64,000 nt of DNA from Actinomycetes bacterium (GTDB taxonomy: Bacteria; Actinomycetota; Acidimicrobiia; Acidimicrobiales; Acidimicrobiaceae): assembly GCA_021803345.1 (NCBI GenBank), contig JAJZLS010000038.1:1-64000 (forward strand). Reading direction: 5' to 3'. A model generated the notes under the pieces. It was not told the DNA's origin. It did no database searches and was given only the letters and a program-made list of their open reading frames with translations. The position numbers and the translations under genes were made by a program. The stretch's first letter is position 1, and every line of letters starts with the position of its first letter. This document shows positions 8,875 to 17,593 of the stretch, piece by piece.

Positions 8875-9052
8875 AGCTATATAAAGCGTGAACCCTCATT
8901 TGCGCCACAACCAAGCACGCGGAAGTACTGGCGCTAAAGATCCAGCAATTTGTAAAAGTGCAAGATCTGTAATCCAAAGAATCGATTTTTAAACTGCGGT
9001 CAAACTTCTTGGCTGATTAAAAACTATCGTTTGCTTGCTACCATGAAAGATC

Positions 9053-12000
9053 ATGGTAGTTCAAAAATTTGGTCAGACTTGGTGGGGATCACAGTGGCTA
9101 AACGCTCTTAGTCAGATCGACTACTCTAATCGTCTACCTAGAGGCAGGAGCTATGCGAATAATGGCTCGGTAATTGACCTGAAGATCGAAAACAATGCAG
9201 TATCGGCAAAAGTAAAGGGTTCCAGAAAAACCCCTTACGCTGTGGGGCTGGTTGTCCCTCCCCTAATAGAGACTACAGGCATTGAGCTGCTCAATGACCT
9301 GGCACAAGACGCTGTTACGGTCTCAAAGATGCTGAATCGTGAACTGGATCCAAAAATCCTCGAATATGCCGCTAAGAGAGATATCCACATATTTCCGCAA
9401 AAGTGGTCTGACTTGAAAATGTACTGCTCCTGTCCGGATTGGGCGGTGCCGTGCAAACATATAGCTGCTGTAATCTATCTGATTTCCAAAGAAATCGATG
9501 GTGATCCCTTTCTGGTATTCTCGCTGCGCGGCATAGACCTTATTGAAGAACTTCGTTCTCGAAATATTGAAATAGAAAAGTCCGCTGCAATAACAATTCC
9601 AGCCCTTCTTCAAATTATTGATCCCCAAGATACTAAAGGTCGAGGTCTCCCAAACGCTGGAGCGGAAAGGGTCAGCGATAATGGCTTAGGGAACCCCCAA
9701 GTAGCCGTATATCGAGACCTGAACTACTCACAAGTTCCCGATCTATCCCAAGCTCTGATTTCAGTTTTAAGCTCAGCCCCAACCTTTTTTGAGCGGGGTG
9801 ATTTCAAGGCAGTATATACCCGAGTGATTAAACGAGTTGCAAGGAAGGCCCGCTCGATACTGGAAAATAGTGAGATTGCAAAGAGTGGGGAAAAAATTGA
9901 AAACCATCTCAAGCCACAGCTAATCGTCGATAACAATTATTATCCAAGCGTCAACGACCTCGGCGAAATCACAAATTTACAACAGCTATACCAAAAGCTT
10001 GTTTACCTGTCAGAGGACGACCTTTACGATCTCCAACCACAAACCTCAGCCCTATATCACTTAGCCGTAACCGCACTTCAACTGCTGTCACAAGGAGCTG
10101 TAATTCCGGAAATATTTCAAATCGAAGATCACTATCGTCTGAGATGGATACCGGCGTTACTGGAGCAAAAAGTAGTTGACTTGCTCGCACAGCTGGATTT
10201 ACTTTTACCAAAAGAACTCATAGTTTTTAAACTCAAAAAACCTAACCAGCTCTTATATCCTAAAAATCAGGCCATTGCCGGGGTAAGTCTGTTCCTGGAT
10301 GCAATTATTGCCGACCTTAGTATGCAAGCTAGTGAGAATCTCATGGGAGATGAAACCTTCGACCTTTTCTTCACTACCCATAAAGCGACATTCTCAAAGC
10401 CGGGACAGGGCACCATAGCTTCAGGTATTGCAATCTGGCTATCGAGGTTCCATATTACAAAATCAGATTATTTGCCGCTATTGCTACTAGATGAGACCTT
10501 GCGCGGGTTTTCCCTCTCACTGGCGATAACAGCTCCCAACCAACCATTAGCTAAGCCGGTTTCGTTAGATAAAGTCCTAACCCTAAAACGCTGGAGAGAA
10601 GAAAGATTCGAGATCCTTAAATCAATCGATCTGCTAAGTGAGTTCCTTCCTTCTTTTAGTGATTACATATCTTTAGGTGCTAAAAACCCAATTGAGCTGA
10701 GCCATAGCCAAATAGTCAGCTTTCTTTTTGACACGCTCCCGGTAATGAGACTACTGGGGATCAAAGCAGCGCTTCCAAAAGCACTAGATAGGTTGCTCCG
10801 CCCCCGGCTGTCAGGATCGATAACCTCCCGGAAAGATACTGCTTCCAACTTCTTAACACTCGATCATCTGCTGGGATTTAGCTGGAAAATTGCCATCGGA
10901 GACACGCTTCTAACAAAAGAAGAATTTGAGAAACTGACACGCTCAGCCCAAGGAATCGTAAAGTTCAAAGACCAATATGTTTATCTGGACCCCAGCGAAA
11001 TCGAAGGCCTGAGAAAGCAGCTGGAAAAATCTCCCAAATACAGCGGGCCTGAACTGCTTCGGATAGCACTCTCTGACGAGTTCCAAGGTGCCCCGATTGG
11101 CATCGACTCGCAAGTGGCTTCATTGATCAACTCATTGAGAAAGTCAGAGCAAGTAGAGCCTCCAAGTTCGATACTAGCTCAAATGCGCCCCTATCAGGTA
11201 CGTGGTTATTCGTGGTTATACAAGAACCTTAGGCTTGGATTTGGGAGCATCATTGCAGATGACATGGGTCTGGGCAAAACTCTTCAGGTAATTGCCACTA
11301 TTCTAAAGCTGAAGGAAGAAGGCGGCCTTGATACTTCCAAAGCATTAGTTGTCGTGCCGACAAGTTTACTTAGCAACTGGCTCAATGAAATTAACAGGTT
11401 TGCGCCAAAGCTCACCGCTGCTATTTATCACGGTCCCACCAGAAAACTTCCCAAAGAGCTTCCTGAAATAACTCTTACCACTTATGGGGTTATACGAACT
11501 GATTTGGAGAATTTCAAAAAATATAAGTGGAAACTGGTGGTAGCCGATGAGGCTCAAAACATCAAGAACCCATTAGCCAGTCAGACCAAATCATTAAAAT
11601 CCCTCCCAGCCGAGTCCTTTATAGCCATGAGCGGAACACCCGTCGAAAACAGGCTTTCGGAATACTGGAGCATTATGGACTTTGCAAATCGGGGATTCCT
11701 CGGTAACCTAAAAACTTTTATTAAGGAATTCTCAGTTCCTATAGAAATTGACCACGACCAGCAAGTCGCAGCCCGGTTTCGCAATGCCACTTCGCCATTT
11801 ACTCTTCGGCGCCTGAAGTCTGACAAATCTATTATTGATGACCTGCCCGACAAAATTGAGCAGAACTATCTGTGTCAACTCACAGAGTCACAGGCAGCCT
11901 TGTATGAAGCAATTGTGCGAGAGTCTCTCGATAAAATCCAGAAAGAGTCTGACGACTTCTCGAGACAAGGCCTGGTACTGCAGATGATTCTAACATTGAA

Positions 12001-12583
12001 ACAGATTTGTAATCATCCAGCACAATACCTTAAGACCGGCAAACCAGACCCCTCTGATTCCGGAAAAGCCCAGCTGCTATTGGATCTTTTGGAGCCAATC
12101 TATGCAAGTCACGAAAAAGTATTGATCTTTACACAATTCAAGGAAATGGGAGACTTGCTTGCTGAAATGATCCATCGCCGCTTCGGTCATCTCCCCCAAT
12201 TCTTACACGGTGGCCTGACTCGAAAAAAGCGGGACTCTATGGTTGCAAACTTTCAAAATGACCCAACTGAGCGGGCATTCATCCTCTCACTCAAAGCTGG
12301 AGGAACAGGGCTCAACCTTACAGCAGCGTCGCATGTAATTCATTACGATCTTTGGTGGAACCCTGCAGTTGAGCAGCAGGCTACCGATCGCGCCTACCGG
12401 ATTGGGCAAACCAAGAATGTCGAGGTATTCCGACTAATCACTCAATCAACCTTTGAAGAGCGTATAAACATGATGATCAACTCAAAAAAAGAACTAGCTC
12501 AACTCAGCGTGGGCATTGGAGAAAAATGGATTGGAAACCTAGAGAACCAGGAGCTCCAGGAAATATTTGCACTGAGCAGCTAG
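9053..12583 (+). CDS. SWIM zinc finger-SNF2 family helicase fusion
   Basis: 1,176 residues. The N-terminal 200 residues carry a SWIM-type zinc finger (CSCPDWAVPCKH, about residue 124-135) preceded by the FGQTWWGSQWLNAL motif typical of bacterial SWIM proteins. A middle region of about 450 residues is helical and unassigned. The SNF2 ATPase follows: DDMGLGKTLQ (Walker A, about 737), DEAQNIKN (about 831), then the helicase C lobe with LHGGLTRKKR, SLKAGGTGLNLT and DRAYRIGQTKNVEVF. These proteins use ATP to translocate on duplex DNA or remodel DNA-protein complexes. In many actinobacteria, as I recall, the SWIM and SNF2 parts are separate neighbouring genes; here they are fused. The start has no strong ribosome-binding site. 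It follows the NHEJ remnants, which suggests a DNA-repair setting by position only. Confidence 0.92.
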   Translation: MVVQKFGQTWWGSQWLNALSQIDYSNRLPRGRSYANNGSVIDLKIENNAVSAKVKGSRKTPYAVGLVVPPLIETTGIELLNDLAQDAVTVSKMLNRELDPKILEYAAKRDIHIFPQKWSDLKMYCSCPDWAVPCKHIAAVIYLISKEIDGDPFLVFSLRGIDLIEELRSRNIEIEKSAAITIPALLQIIDPQDTKGRGLPNAGAERVSDNGLGNPQVAVYRDLNYSQVPDLSQALISVLSSAPTFFERGDFKAVYTRVIKRVARKARSILENSEIAKSGEKIENHLKPQLIVDNNYYPSVNDLGEITNLQQLYQKLVYLSEDDLYDLQPQTSALYHLAVTALQLLSQGAVIPEIFQIEDHYRLRWIPALLEQKVVDLLAQLDLLLPKELIVFKLKKPNQLLYPKNQAIAGVSLFLDAIIADLSMQASENLMGDETFDLFFTTHKATFSKPGQGTIASGIAIWLSRFHITKSDYLPLLLLDETLRGFSLSLAITAPNQPLAKPVSLDKVLTLKRWREERFEILKSIDLLSEFLPSFSDYISLGAKNPIELSHSQIVSFLFDTLPVMRLLGIKAALPKALDRLLRPRLSGSITSRKDTASNFLTLDHLLGFSWKIAIGDTLLTKEEFEKLTRSAQGIVKFKDQYVYLDPSEIEGLRKQLEKSPKYSGPELLRIALSDEFQGAPIGIDSQVASLINSLRKSEQVEPPSSILAQMRPYQVRGYSWLYKNLRLGFGSIIADDMGLGKTLQVIATILKLKEEGGLDTSKALVVVPTSLLSNWLNEINRFAPKLTAAIYHGPTRKLPKELPEITLTTYGVIRTDLENFKKYKWKLVVADEAQNIKNPLASQTKSLKSLPAESFIAMSGTPVENRLSEYWSIMDFANRGFLGNLKTFIKEFSVPIEIDHDQQVAARFRNATSPFTLRRLKSDKSIIDDLPDKIEQNYLCQLTESQAALYEAIVRESLDKIQKESDDFSRQGLVLQMILTLKQICNHPAQYLKTGKPDPSDSGKAQLLLDLLEPIYASHEKVLIFTQFKEMGDLLAEMIHRRFGHLPQFLHGGLTRKKRDSMVANFQNDPTERAFILSLKAGGTGLNLTAASHVIHYDLWWNPAVEQQATDRAYRIGQTKNVEVFRLITQSTFEERINMMINSKKELAQLSVGIGEKWIGNLENQELQEIFALSS

Positions 12584-12622
12584 CTCGGCTCAGTACTCAA
12601 ATCAAACCTACGGAGCGACCAT

Positions 12623-13852
12623 ATGATTTCTGCTGACTTTGTAGTTATAGGTGCCGGAATAATTGGCTTGACCATAGCCAGAGAAATCAAGCTCACTTGG
12701 CCGGATGCATCAGTCTTGATTGTGGAAAAAGAAGCCAATGCTGGGCTGCACGCCAGCGGAAGGAACAGCGGAGTCCTACACGCAGGATTTTATTACACTC
12801 CTGACTCTCTAAAAGCACAACTGACGCGCGATGGAAATCGCAAAATGAAGGAATTTTGCCACCTTTACGACCTTCCGGTTCTCAACTGTGGAAAAGTAGT
12901 TGTAACTTCTGACGAAACTCAGCTGGAATCACTAAAGCTCCTTTACCAGCGAGGAGTTGCTAATCAGGTCGAGCTCCATTGGATAAGTGCAGATGAACTC
13001 AGAGACATCGAACCAATGGCAAAAACTACAGAGTTTGCAATTTACTCCCCAAACACTGCCAGCATTGATCCGGTACTGGTAACTGATGCAATGGTAAGAG
13101 AATGCAACAGGCTGGGAGTCAAACTCAATTTCAATGAAATAGTGCTTGGCGCAACTAAGACTTCAAAAGGTGTGAGAGTAACAAGCAACAAGCACATCAT
13201 ATCTACATCTATGCTGGTAAACGCTGCTGGCCTCTACGCCGACAAAATCGCACATTCACTTGGCGTTGGTATGCAATATCAGATGCAACCCTTCATCGGG
13301 CTTTATCTCAAGTCAACTCACAACCCGCCAAAACTTAGCACCCATGTGTACCCAGTGCCCGATTTACGCAATCCATTTTTGGGTGTACATCTTACGAAAA
13401 TGGTGGATGGCTCTGTCAAGATTGGTCCCACTGCTACACCCGCCCTGTGGAGAGAACAGTACAGTTTTACACACTTATTTTCATTGCAAGAATCAATTGA
13501 GTCACTTGCGGGCCTGTGCAAACTTCTGATTCAACCAAAGTCAGCTTTAAGAGGCTCTGTGATTCCCGAACTTGCCAAGTACTCCAAAGCTCTTCTGGTG
13601 CTGAAAGCAAAGAAACTGGTACCAGAAGTCTCCAGGTCAGAATTTGACCATTGGAGCAGGCCAGGCATCCGAGCTCAACTTGTCAATACCGACTCCTGGA
13701 CCTTGGTAAGTGATTTTCTGATCGAGACGGCTCCCAATTCCATCCATATATTAAATGCAGTCTCCCCTGCCTTCACCAGTTCAATTCCTTTTGCTCAGAA
13801 AGTTGTTGAAAGATTGAAAACTGAAATGCAAGGTCAAGGAAATTTCAGCTAA
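12623..13852 (+). CDS. lhgO: L-2-hydroxyglutarate oxidase/dehydrogenase (FAD-dependent)
   Basis: 409 residues of the DAO/LhgO flavoprotein family. The N-terminus has the dinucleotide-binding motif GAGIIG (residues 10-15), and SGRNSGVLHAGFYY is diagnostic of L-2-hydroxyglutarate oxidases. The segments SPNTASIDPVLVTDAM and NAAGLYADKIA and the C-terminal NAVSPAFTSS also fit. The enzyme oxidises L-2-hydroxyglutarate to 2-oxoglutarate, passing electrons to oxygen or the quinone pool, and removes a by-product of promiscuous dehydrogenases. The start has CGGAG about 8 nt upstream. It lies 39 bp after the SNF2 gene on the same strand. Related 2-hydroxyacid substrates remain possible. Confidence 0.87.
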   Translation: MISADFVVIGAGIIGLTIAREIKLTWPDASVLIVEKEANAGLHASGRNSGVLHAGFYYTPDSLKAQLTRDGNRKMKEFCHLYDLPVLNCGKVVVTSDETQLESLKLLYQRGVANQVELHWISADELRDIEPMAKTTEFAIYSPNTASIDPVLVTDAMVRECNRLGVKLNFNEIVLGATKTSKGVRVTSNKHIISTSMLVNAAGLYADKIAHSLGVGMQYQMQPFIGLYLKSTHNPPKLSTHVYPVPDLRNPFLGVHLTKMVDGSVKIGPTATPALWREQYSFTHLFSLQESIESLAGLCKLLIQPKSALRGSVIPELAKYSKALLVLKAKKLVPEVSRSEFDHWSRPGIRAQLVNTDSWTLVSDFLIETAPNSIHILNAVSPAFTSSIPFAQKVVERLKTEMQGQGNFS

Positions 13853-13873
13853 ATATATAATCGGCGTCCAAAA

Positions 13874-14452
13874 ATGGACGAACAGTTAGTTGCCTCAAAT
13901 TTCATCTTAGGTACAATCACGAACGAGGAATTAAAGTGTGTTATAGACGGCCAAAGAAGTAGACAGAAATTTGCGATGCGATACTCAGCAAGTAACAGTC
14001 GAACAATATTTACGCAACTGCCTGGACGATGGTCAATGAACAGGACCACCAGTGACTCTTCTTCATTCCAAGGTGAAGCGAGCTTTCAGGTAGTCGATGA
14101 AAGCACTCTGGACTACTTCGAACAAGGAATCTTACGACTTCAATCGGGATATAGCTGTGAGGCTACCAGGGGATACCGTTATTACCTTGAAGACAACAAA
14201 ATCCGCATAGATTTTGCCAACTCTCCTTCCAACGAGGGTACCTTCGTAATCCTAGAGCCAAAACAGGTTGGAGAGAAAAATATCGGGGTGGGTAGTCATC
14301 TGTGCATCGCTGACAGATACGACTGCACCTTTATCTTCGAAACCCCAACGCTTATAACCCTGGAAATAGAGGTTCAAGGTCCAAAGAAAAACTATTCAAT
14401 GCAAACAGTGCTTGAAAAAATCGATAGCTACTCGTTTATGATTCCAAACTGA
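13874..14452 (+). CDS. DUF6314 family protein
   Basis: 192 residues. From about residue 50 the sequence matches the pattern I associate with DUF6314: LPGRWSMNRT, GEASFQVVD, LDYFEQGILRL, ATRGYRYYLEDNKIRIDF, then HLCIADRYDCTFIF and VQGPKKNYSM. The fold is likely a lipocalin-like beta-barrel; no enzymatic role is established. The first 40 or so residues lie outside the conserved core and the ATG at 13874 has no Shine-Dalgarno sequence, so the true start could be further in. It follows lhgO by 21 bp, possibly cotranscribed, and converges on the MaoC gene across a strong hairpin. Confidence 0.7.
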   Translation: MDEQLVASNFILGTITNEELKCVIDGQRSRQKFAMRYSASNSRTIFTQLPGRWSMNRTTSDSSSFQGEASFQVVDESTLDYFEQGILRLQSGYSCEATRGYRYYLEDNKIRIDFANSPSNEGTFVILEPKQVGEKNIGVGSHLCIADRYDCTFIFETPTLITLEIEVQGPKKNYSMQTVLEKIDSYSFMIPN

Positions 14453-14460
14453 TTCCTAAA

Positions 14461-14517
14461 GGCTCATCTCCCCCCCTAAGGGTCCTAGCGAGAATCTCGA
14501 AGGATCCTGATAGAGCC
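14461..14517. terminator. Nested hairpin between convergent genes (possible bidirectional terminator)
   Basis: Inside the 97-bp gap between the convergent DUF6314 and MaoC genes: outer arms GGCTC (14461-14465) and GAGCC (14513-14517), inner arms AGGGTCCT (14479-14486) and AGGATCCT (14501-14508) with one G-T wobble, and a core CGAG...CTCG. No run of T follows on either strand, so termination could rely on other factors. Confidence 0.5.
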
Positions 14518-14549
14518 ACCACTTGGGCTACTTCAAGAAAACCCAAACC

Positions 14550-14972
14550 TCAGGCGAGGAATTTCAGTATGTGGGTTGCCACCACACAGAGTTCTTGATG
14601 TTGATTGAAGATCTCGACTCGGGCAAAAGTTTTCATATTATCTATATCCACCGATTCGATAGTGTAGATGGCCGTCACGGTATCACCAAAATAGACCGGG
14701 CGCAAGAATCTTAAGTGGTCATACCCATAAGATAGACTTGGAATCTCCGCTTTTGCCTGCACCTGAATCAGGGTCGATGCGGTGGATCCCAACGCAAATG
14801 TCAGTACCCCGTGAACCATACGTTTTTTATATGGAGTCGTTTTCATAAACTCATCATCCGTGTGCATCCTGCTGAAATCTCCGGTTATGCCAGCAAAAAG
14901 GTATACGTCAGATTCACTAATTGTCTTGGTGAAAGAAGCGCTGTCCCCAACCGATAGAGGCAATTCTGTCAA
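14550..14972 (-). CDS. MaoC-like (R)-enoyl-CoA hydratase/dehydratase
   Basis: 140 residues, a single hot-dog fold. The hydratase-2 motif is visible as FAGITGDFSRMHTDDEF with the catalytic Asp and His, followed by MVHGVLTFALGS. Such enzymes hydrate 2-enoyl-CoA to (R)-3-hydroxyacyl-CoA or run the reverse dehydration. It is the last gene of the long minus-strand catabolic run, 78 bp after the family I CoA-transferase. Together with the acyl-CoA dehydrogenase upstream it could supply a hydration step in acyl-CoA breakdown. Substrate unknown. Confidence 0.85.
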   Translation of the reverse strand: MTELPLSVGDSASFTKTISESDVYLFAGITGDFSRMHTDDEFMKTTPYKKRMVHGVLTFALGSTASTLIQVQAKAEIPSLSYGYDHLRFLRPVYFGDTVTAIYTIESVDIDNMKTFARVEIFNQHQELCVVATHILKFLA

Positions 14973-15050
14973 ATCAGTCGCTCCTTAGTCGCATCGATAT
15001 AATCCGATTTGATCCAAATTGTCCAACCCAAAAGACCGCGTGGTACGGTT

Positions 15051-16619
15051 TTAGCGCCATTCATTCTCCAGCCCCATCTGAACATCCATAAATAGCCTGG
15101 AATCCATCATCGTAAGGTTTTCTGCAATCTGTGGCCTAAATCCCATCTGCTCGAATATGTCATGTTCAATATCAATACCTGGCGCCGCTTCACATAAAAC
15201 CAAGCCTTCCCTGTTCAATCTGAAAACTGCCCTCTCGGTTACGTAGATAACCTCTTGACCTCTCGCTAACGCGTCGGGGCCTGAAAAGGTAATTTCTTGA
15301 CAATCATCGATAAATTTACGAAATTTCCCTTCCTGGTCGATTTGCAAACCGAAGTCACCAGCTGTGACTTTTAGCGAGCCGGCAGTCAAAGTTCCACAAA
15401 ATACCACTTTTTTACTGGTTTGACAGATGTCAATGAACCCACCGGTTCCCATAATCTTGCCATTGAACTTATGTACATTGACATTGCCCATCCTGTCTAC
15501 TTCGGCAAAACTAAGAAGCGCAATATCGAGACCGCCTCCGTGATAAAAATCGAACTGAGACGGCATATCAAGCATTGCCCGCATATTGATGCTGGCACCA
15601 AAGAAGATCCCTTGCAAAGACTCGCCTCCACAAGTACCGTGCTCCACTGTTAGAGTAAAACTGTCTGCAATGCCTTCTTCTCTGGCCACCGGACCAACAC
15701 CATCAGGTATGCCTACGCCGACATTTCCAACGTCCCCTGGAGATACTTCCATCAGCGCCCGTCGGGCTATAACTTTACGTTCGCTGAGCTTTAGGAAGTT
15801 GCTCTTTTCACTGACAGCTTGAAAGTCACCAGAGATAAAGCGGTCCACCTCGCTCACGTAAAGTTGCTTCTGCTCCGGAACCTCGACCACAGCATCTACA
15901 ATGAATCCGGGGATCCTTACACTTTTTGGATGAAGTGAGCCAGCCTTTACTACCCTCTTTACCTGGGCTATTACAGTTCCACCATTATTATGGGCAGCCT
16001 GAGCCATGGCTAAGGTGTCAAGATACGATATTTCATCCTCCATAGTGACATAACCATCAAGATCACACGTAGTGCCCCTAATAATCGCCACATCAGGAGC
16101 AATCGCGGGATAGAACATCCACTCCTCATTTGCCAATGTGACAATTTGGATAAGCTCCTCTGTGGTTATTTCATTCAACTTTCCCCCTTGATTACGAGGG
16201 TCTATAAACGTGCCAAGACCAACTTTGGTAAGTAGTCCAGGCTGGCCTGCAGCGGCACAGCGAAAGAGTTGAGACATGGTACCTTGAGGGAAGTTATACG
16301 CCTCAATCTCATTTCTCTCTGCCATCTCCGCCAATCTGGGAGACTGTCCCCAGTGGCCTCCTATAATCCTTTTGATCAATCCTGGAAGGGCCAGCGGTGA
16401 CATTCCTCTATCCCCACGGTCACCAAGCCCCGAGGTATGCATTACTGTGAGATGCTTTGGCTCCGATTCTGCTCTATAGCGCCTAACAAGAGCATCGATG
16501 ATCGCTGTTGGCTCAGTCATTCCACCCCCAGCTCCGCAGATAGACACCACATCCCCAGAATTAATCAATTGAACTGCCCGGTCTGCATTTCTAAAACTCG
16601 GTCCAATAGAACTGGGCAT
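15051..16619 (-). CDS. Family I acyl-CoA:carboxylate CoA-transferase (YdiF/propionate CoA-transferase-like)
   Basis: 522 residues containing fused alpha and beta halves, as in YdiF and propionate CoA-transferase. The N-terminal half has GDVVSICGAGGGMTEP and HTSGLGDRGDRG. The C-terminal half has the catalytic glutamate in TVEHGTCGGES (Glu about 326), which forms the covalent CoA thioester, plus GGGLDIALLSFAEVDRMGN. It moves CoA between short-chain acyl-CoA and a free acid, usually acetate or a hydroxy or unsaturated acid. Position at the downstream end of the catabolic run suggests it activates an acid intermediate. Exact donor and acceptor cannot be read from the sequence. Confidence 0.88.
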   Translation of the reverse strand: MPSSIGPSFRNADRAVQLINSGDVVSICGAGGGMTEPTAIIDALVRRYRAESEPKHLTVMHTSGLGDRGDRGMSPLALPGLIKRIIGGHWGQSPRLAEMAERNEIEAYNFPQGTMSQLFRCAAAGQPGLLTKVGLGTFIDPRNQGGKLNEITTEELIQIVTLANEEWMFYPAIAPDVAIIRGTTCDLDGYVTMEDEISYLDTLAMAQAAHNNGGTVIAQVKRVVKAGSLHPKSVRIPGFIVDAVVEVPEQKQLYVSEVDRFISGDFQAVSEKSNFLKLSERKVIARRALMEVSPGDVGNVGVGIPDGVGPVAREEGIADSFTLTVEHGTCGGESLQGIFFGASINMRAMLDMPSQFDFYHGGGLDIALLSFAEVDRMGNVNVHKFNGKIMGTGGFIDICQTSKKVVFCGTLTAGSLKVTAGDFGLQIDQEGKFRKFIDDCQEITFSGPDALARGQEVIYVTERAVFRLNREGLVLCEAAPGIDIEHDIFEQMGFRPQIAENLTMMDSRLFMDVQMGLENEWR

Positions 16620-16724
16620 ATTAGTTGTAGCCCATCAGGGAAGCTCCGCCGGTATAATCTTTGGACCTGGTTGTCGGCGCAGCGGTAGGTCGATTGAACC
16701 AGTTCCAACTAGCCCAGGCAAACA

Positions 16725-17171
16725 TCATCGTGCTACAGCTCTAAGTCTGTTAATTAATCCTCGCAGGGCTAGCTCGTAACCATATATTCCCAGACCAGCT
16801 ATCTGACCAATTGCCAAAGCTGCCAATACCGACTTATGACGAAATTCCTCTCGAGCATGAATATTTGAGATATGAATTTCAACAAATGGAATTGATACTG
16901 CACCCATTGCATCCATCAAAGCGTAGCTGTAGTGGGTGAACGCTCCCGGATTTATCACAATCCCATCGATGTTTTTAAAAGCGGCATGGATCCTATCAAC
17001 TATTTCTCCCTCATGGTTGGATTGGAAAAATTCAATTTCCACCTTTAGGTCAAAGGCGGCCTTCGACATTAGCTTTTCTACGTCAGCCAAAGATTCCGAC
17101 CCATAAACCTTGGGATCACGAGTTCCTAACATATTCAAGTTTGGGCCATTAATCACTAAAACTTTTTCCAT
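16725..17171 (-). CDS. aroQ: Type II 3-dehydroquinate dehydratase
   Basis: 148 residues from the ATG at 17171, chosen over an ATG 13 codons upstream because GGAGAA lies 6-8 nt before it and the family normally begins close to VLVINGPNLNMLG. Active-site residues are present: Arg18 and Tyr23 in LGTRDPKVYG, then NPGAFTHYSYAL and EIHISNIHAREEFR (His and Arg). It converts 3-dehydroquinate to 3-dehydroshikimate, either in aromatic biosynthesis or in quinate/shikimate catabolism. It lies within a catabolic run, between a VOC protein and a CoA-transferase, far from the DAHP synthase at 39 kb, so it could be the catabolic enzyme; a biosynthetic role is equally possible if it is the only copy. Confidence 0.92.
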   Translation of the reverse strand: MEKVLVINGPNLNMLGTRDPKVYGSESLADVEKLMSKAAFDLKVEIEFFQSNHEGEIVDRIHAAFKNIDGIVINPGAFTHYSYALMDAMGAVSIPFVEIHISNIHAREEFRHKSVLAALAIGQIAGLGIYGYELALRGLINRLRAVAR

Positions 17172-17242
17172 AATGCGTTCTCCAAAATATCCAATCCACT
17201 TTGTCTGCATCTTTAATGCACGGATGCACAGATGTACACCCT

Positions 17243-17593
17243 CTAATTCTTTTCACCTTGAAGTAATTCCAAGCAAAGACCATCTGGCAGTTGCAGCCAG
17301 TTCCTACCCTTAGCCATTCGGATCCCACCAAGTGCCACAACCAAGTCAATCACATTCTCAAGATCATAGGTTCTAATAGCTATGTGGGCAAGATGCGATG
17401 AAGCTGGCTCGAGCTTTGGATCATGAATCAACTGAATGCCCCCATCAAGCCAAACCTGACTTGGCTGAGAGCTCGGACCATCATAGTTATTTACCTTCAT
17501 TCCAAAAGCGTCAAACAAAAACTGGACATACCAATTGATATCGCTCACATTTAGAGCTATATGATCTACTTTGGCATTCCTTGTGTTAGTCAA
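17243..17593 (-). CDS. VOC (glyoxalase/bleomycin-resistance) family protein
   Basis: 116 residues with one vicinal-oxygen-chelate module: the N-terminal KVDHIALNVSDINWYVQF (metal His), a second betaalphabeta unit with SHLAHIAIRTYDL (metal His), and the C-terminal PDGLCLELLQ (metal Glu). These metal-dependent proteins include isomerases, epimerases and dioxygenases; the length suits an epimerase/isomerase or a lyase subunit forming dimers. It overlaps the upstream ketopantoate-reductase-like gene by 8 bp, so the two are translationally coupled and probably act on related metabolites. Specific reaction unknown. Confidence 0.8.
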   Translation of the reverse strand: MTNTRNAKVDHIALNVSDINWYVQFLFDAFGMKVNNYDGPSSQPSQVWLDGGIQLIHDPKLEPASSHLAHIAIRTYDLENVIDLVVALGGIRMAKGRNWLQLPDGLCLELLQGEKN

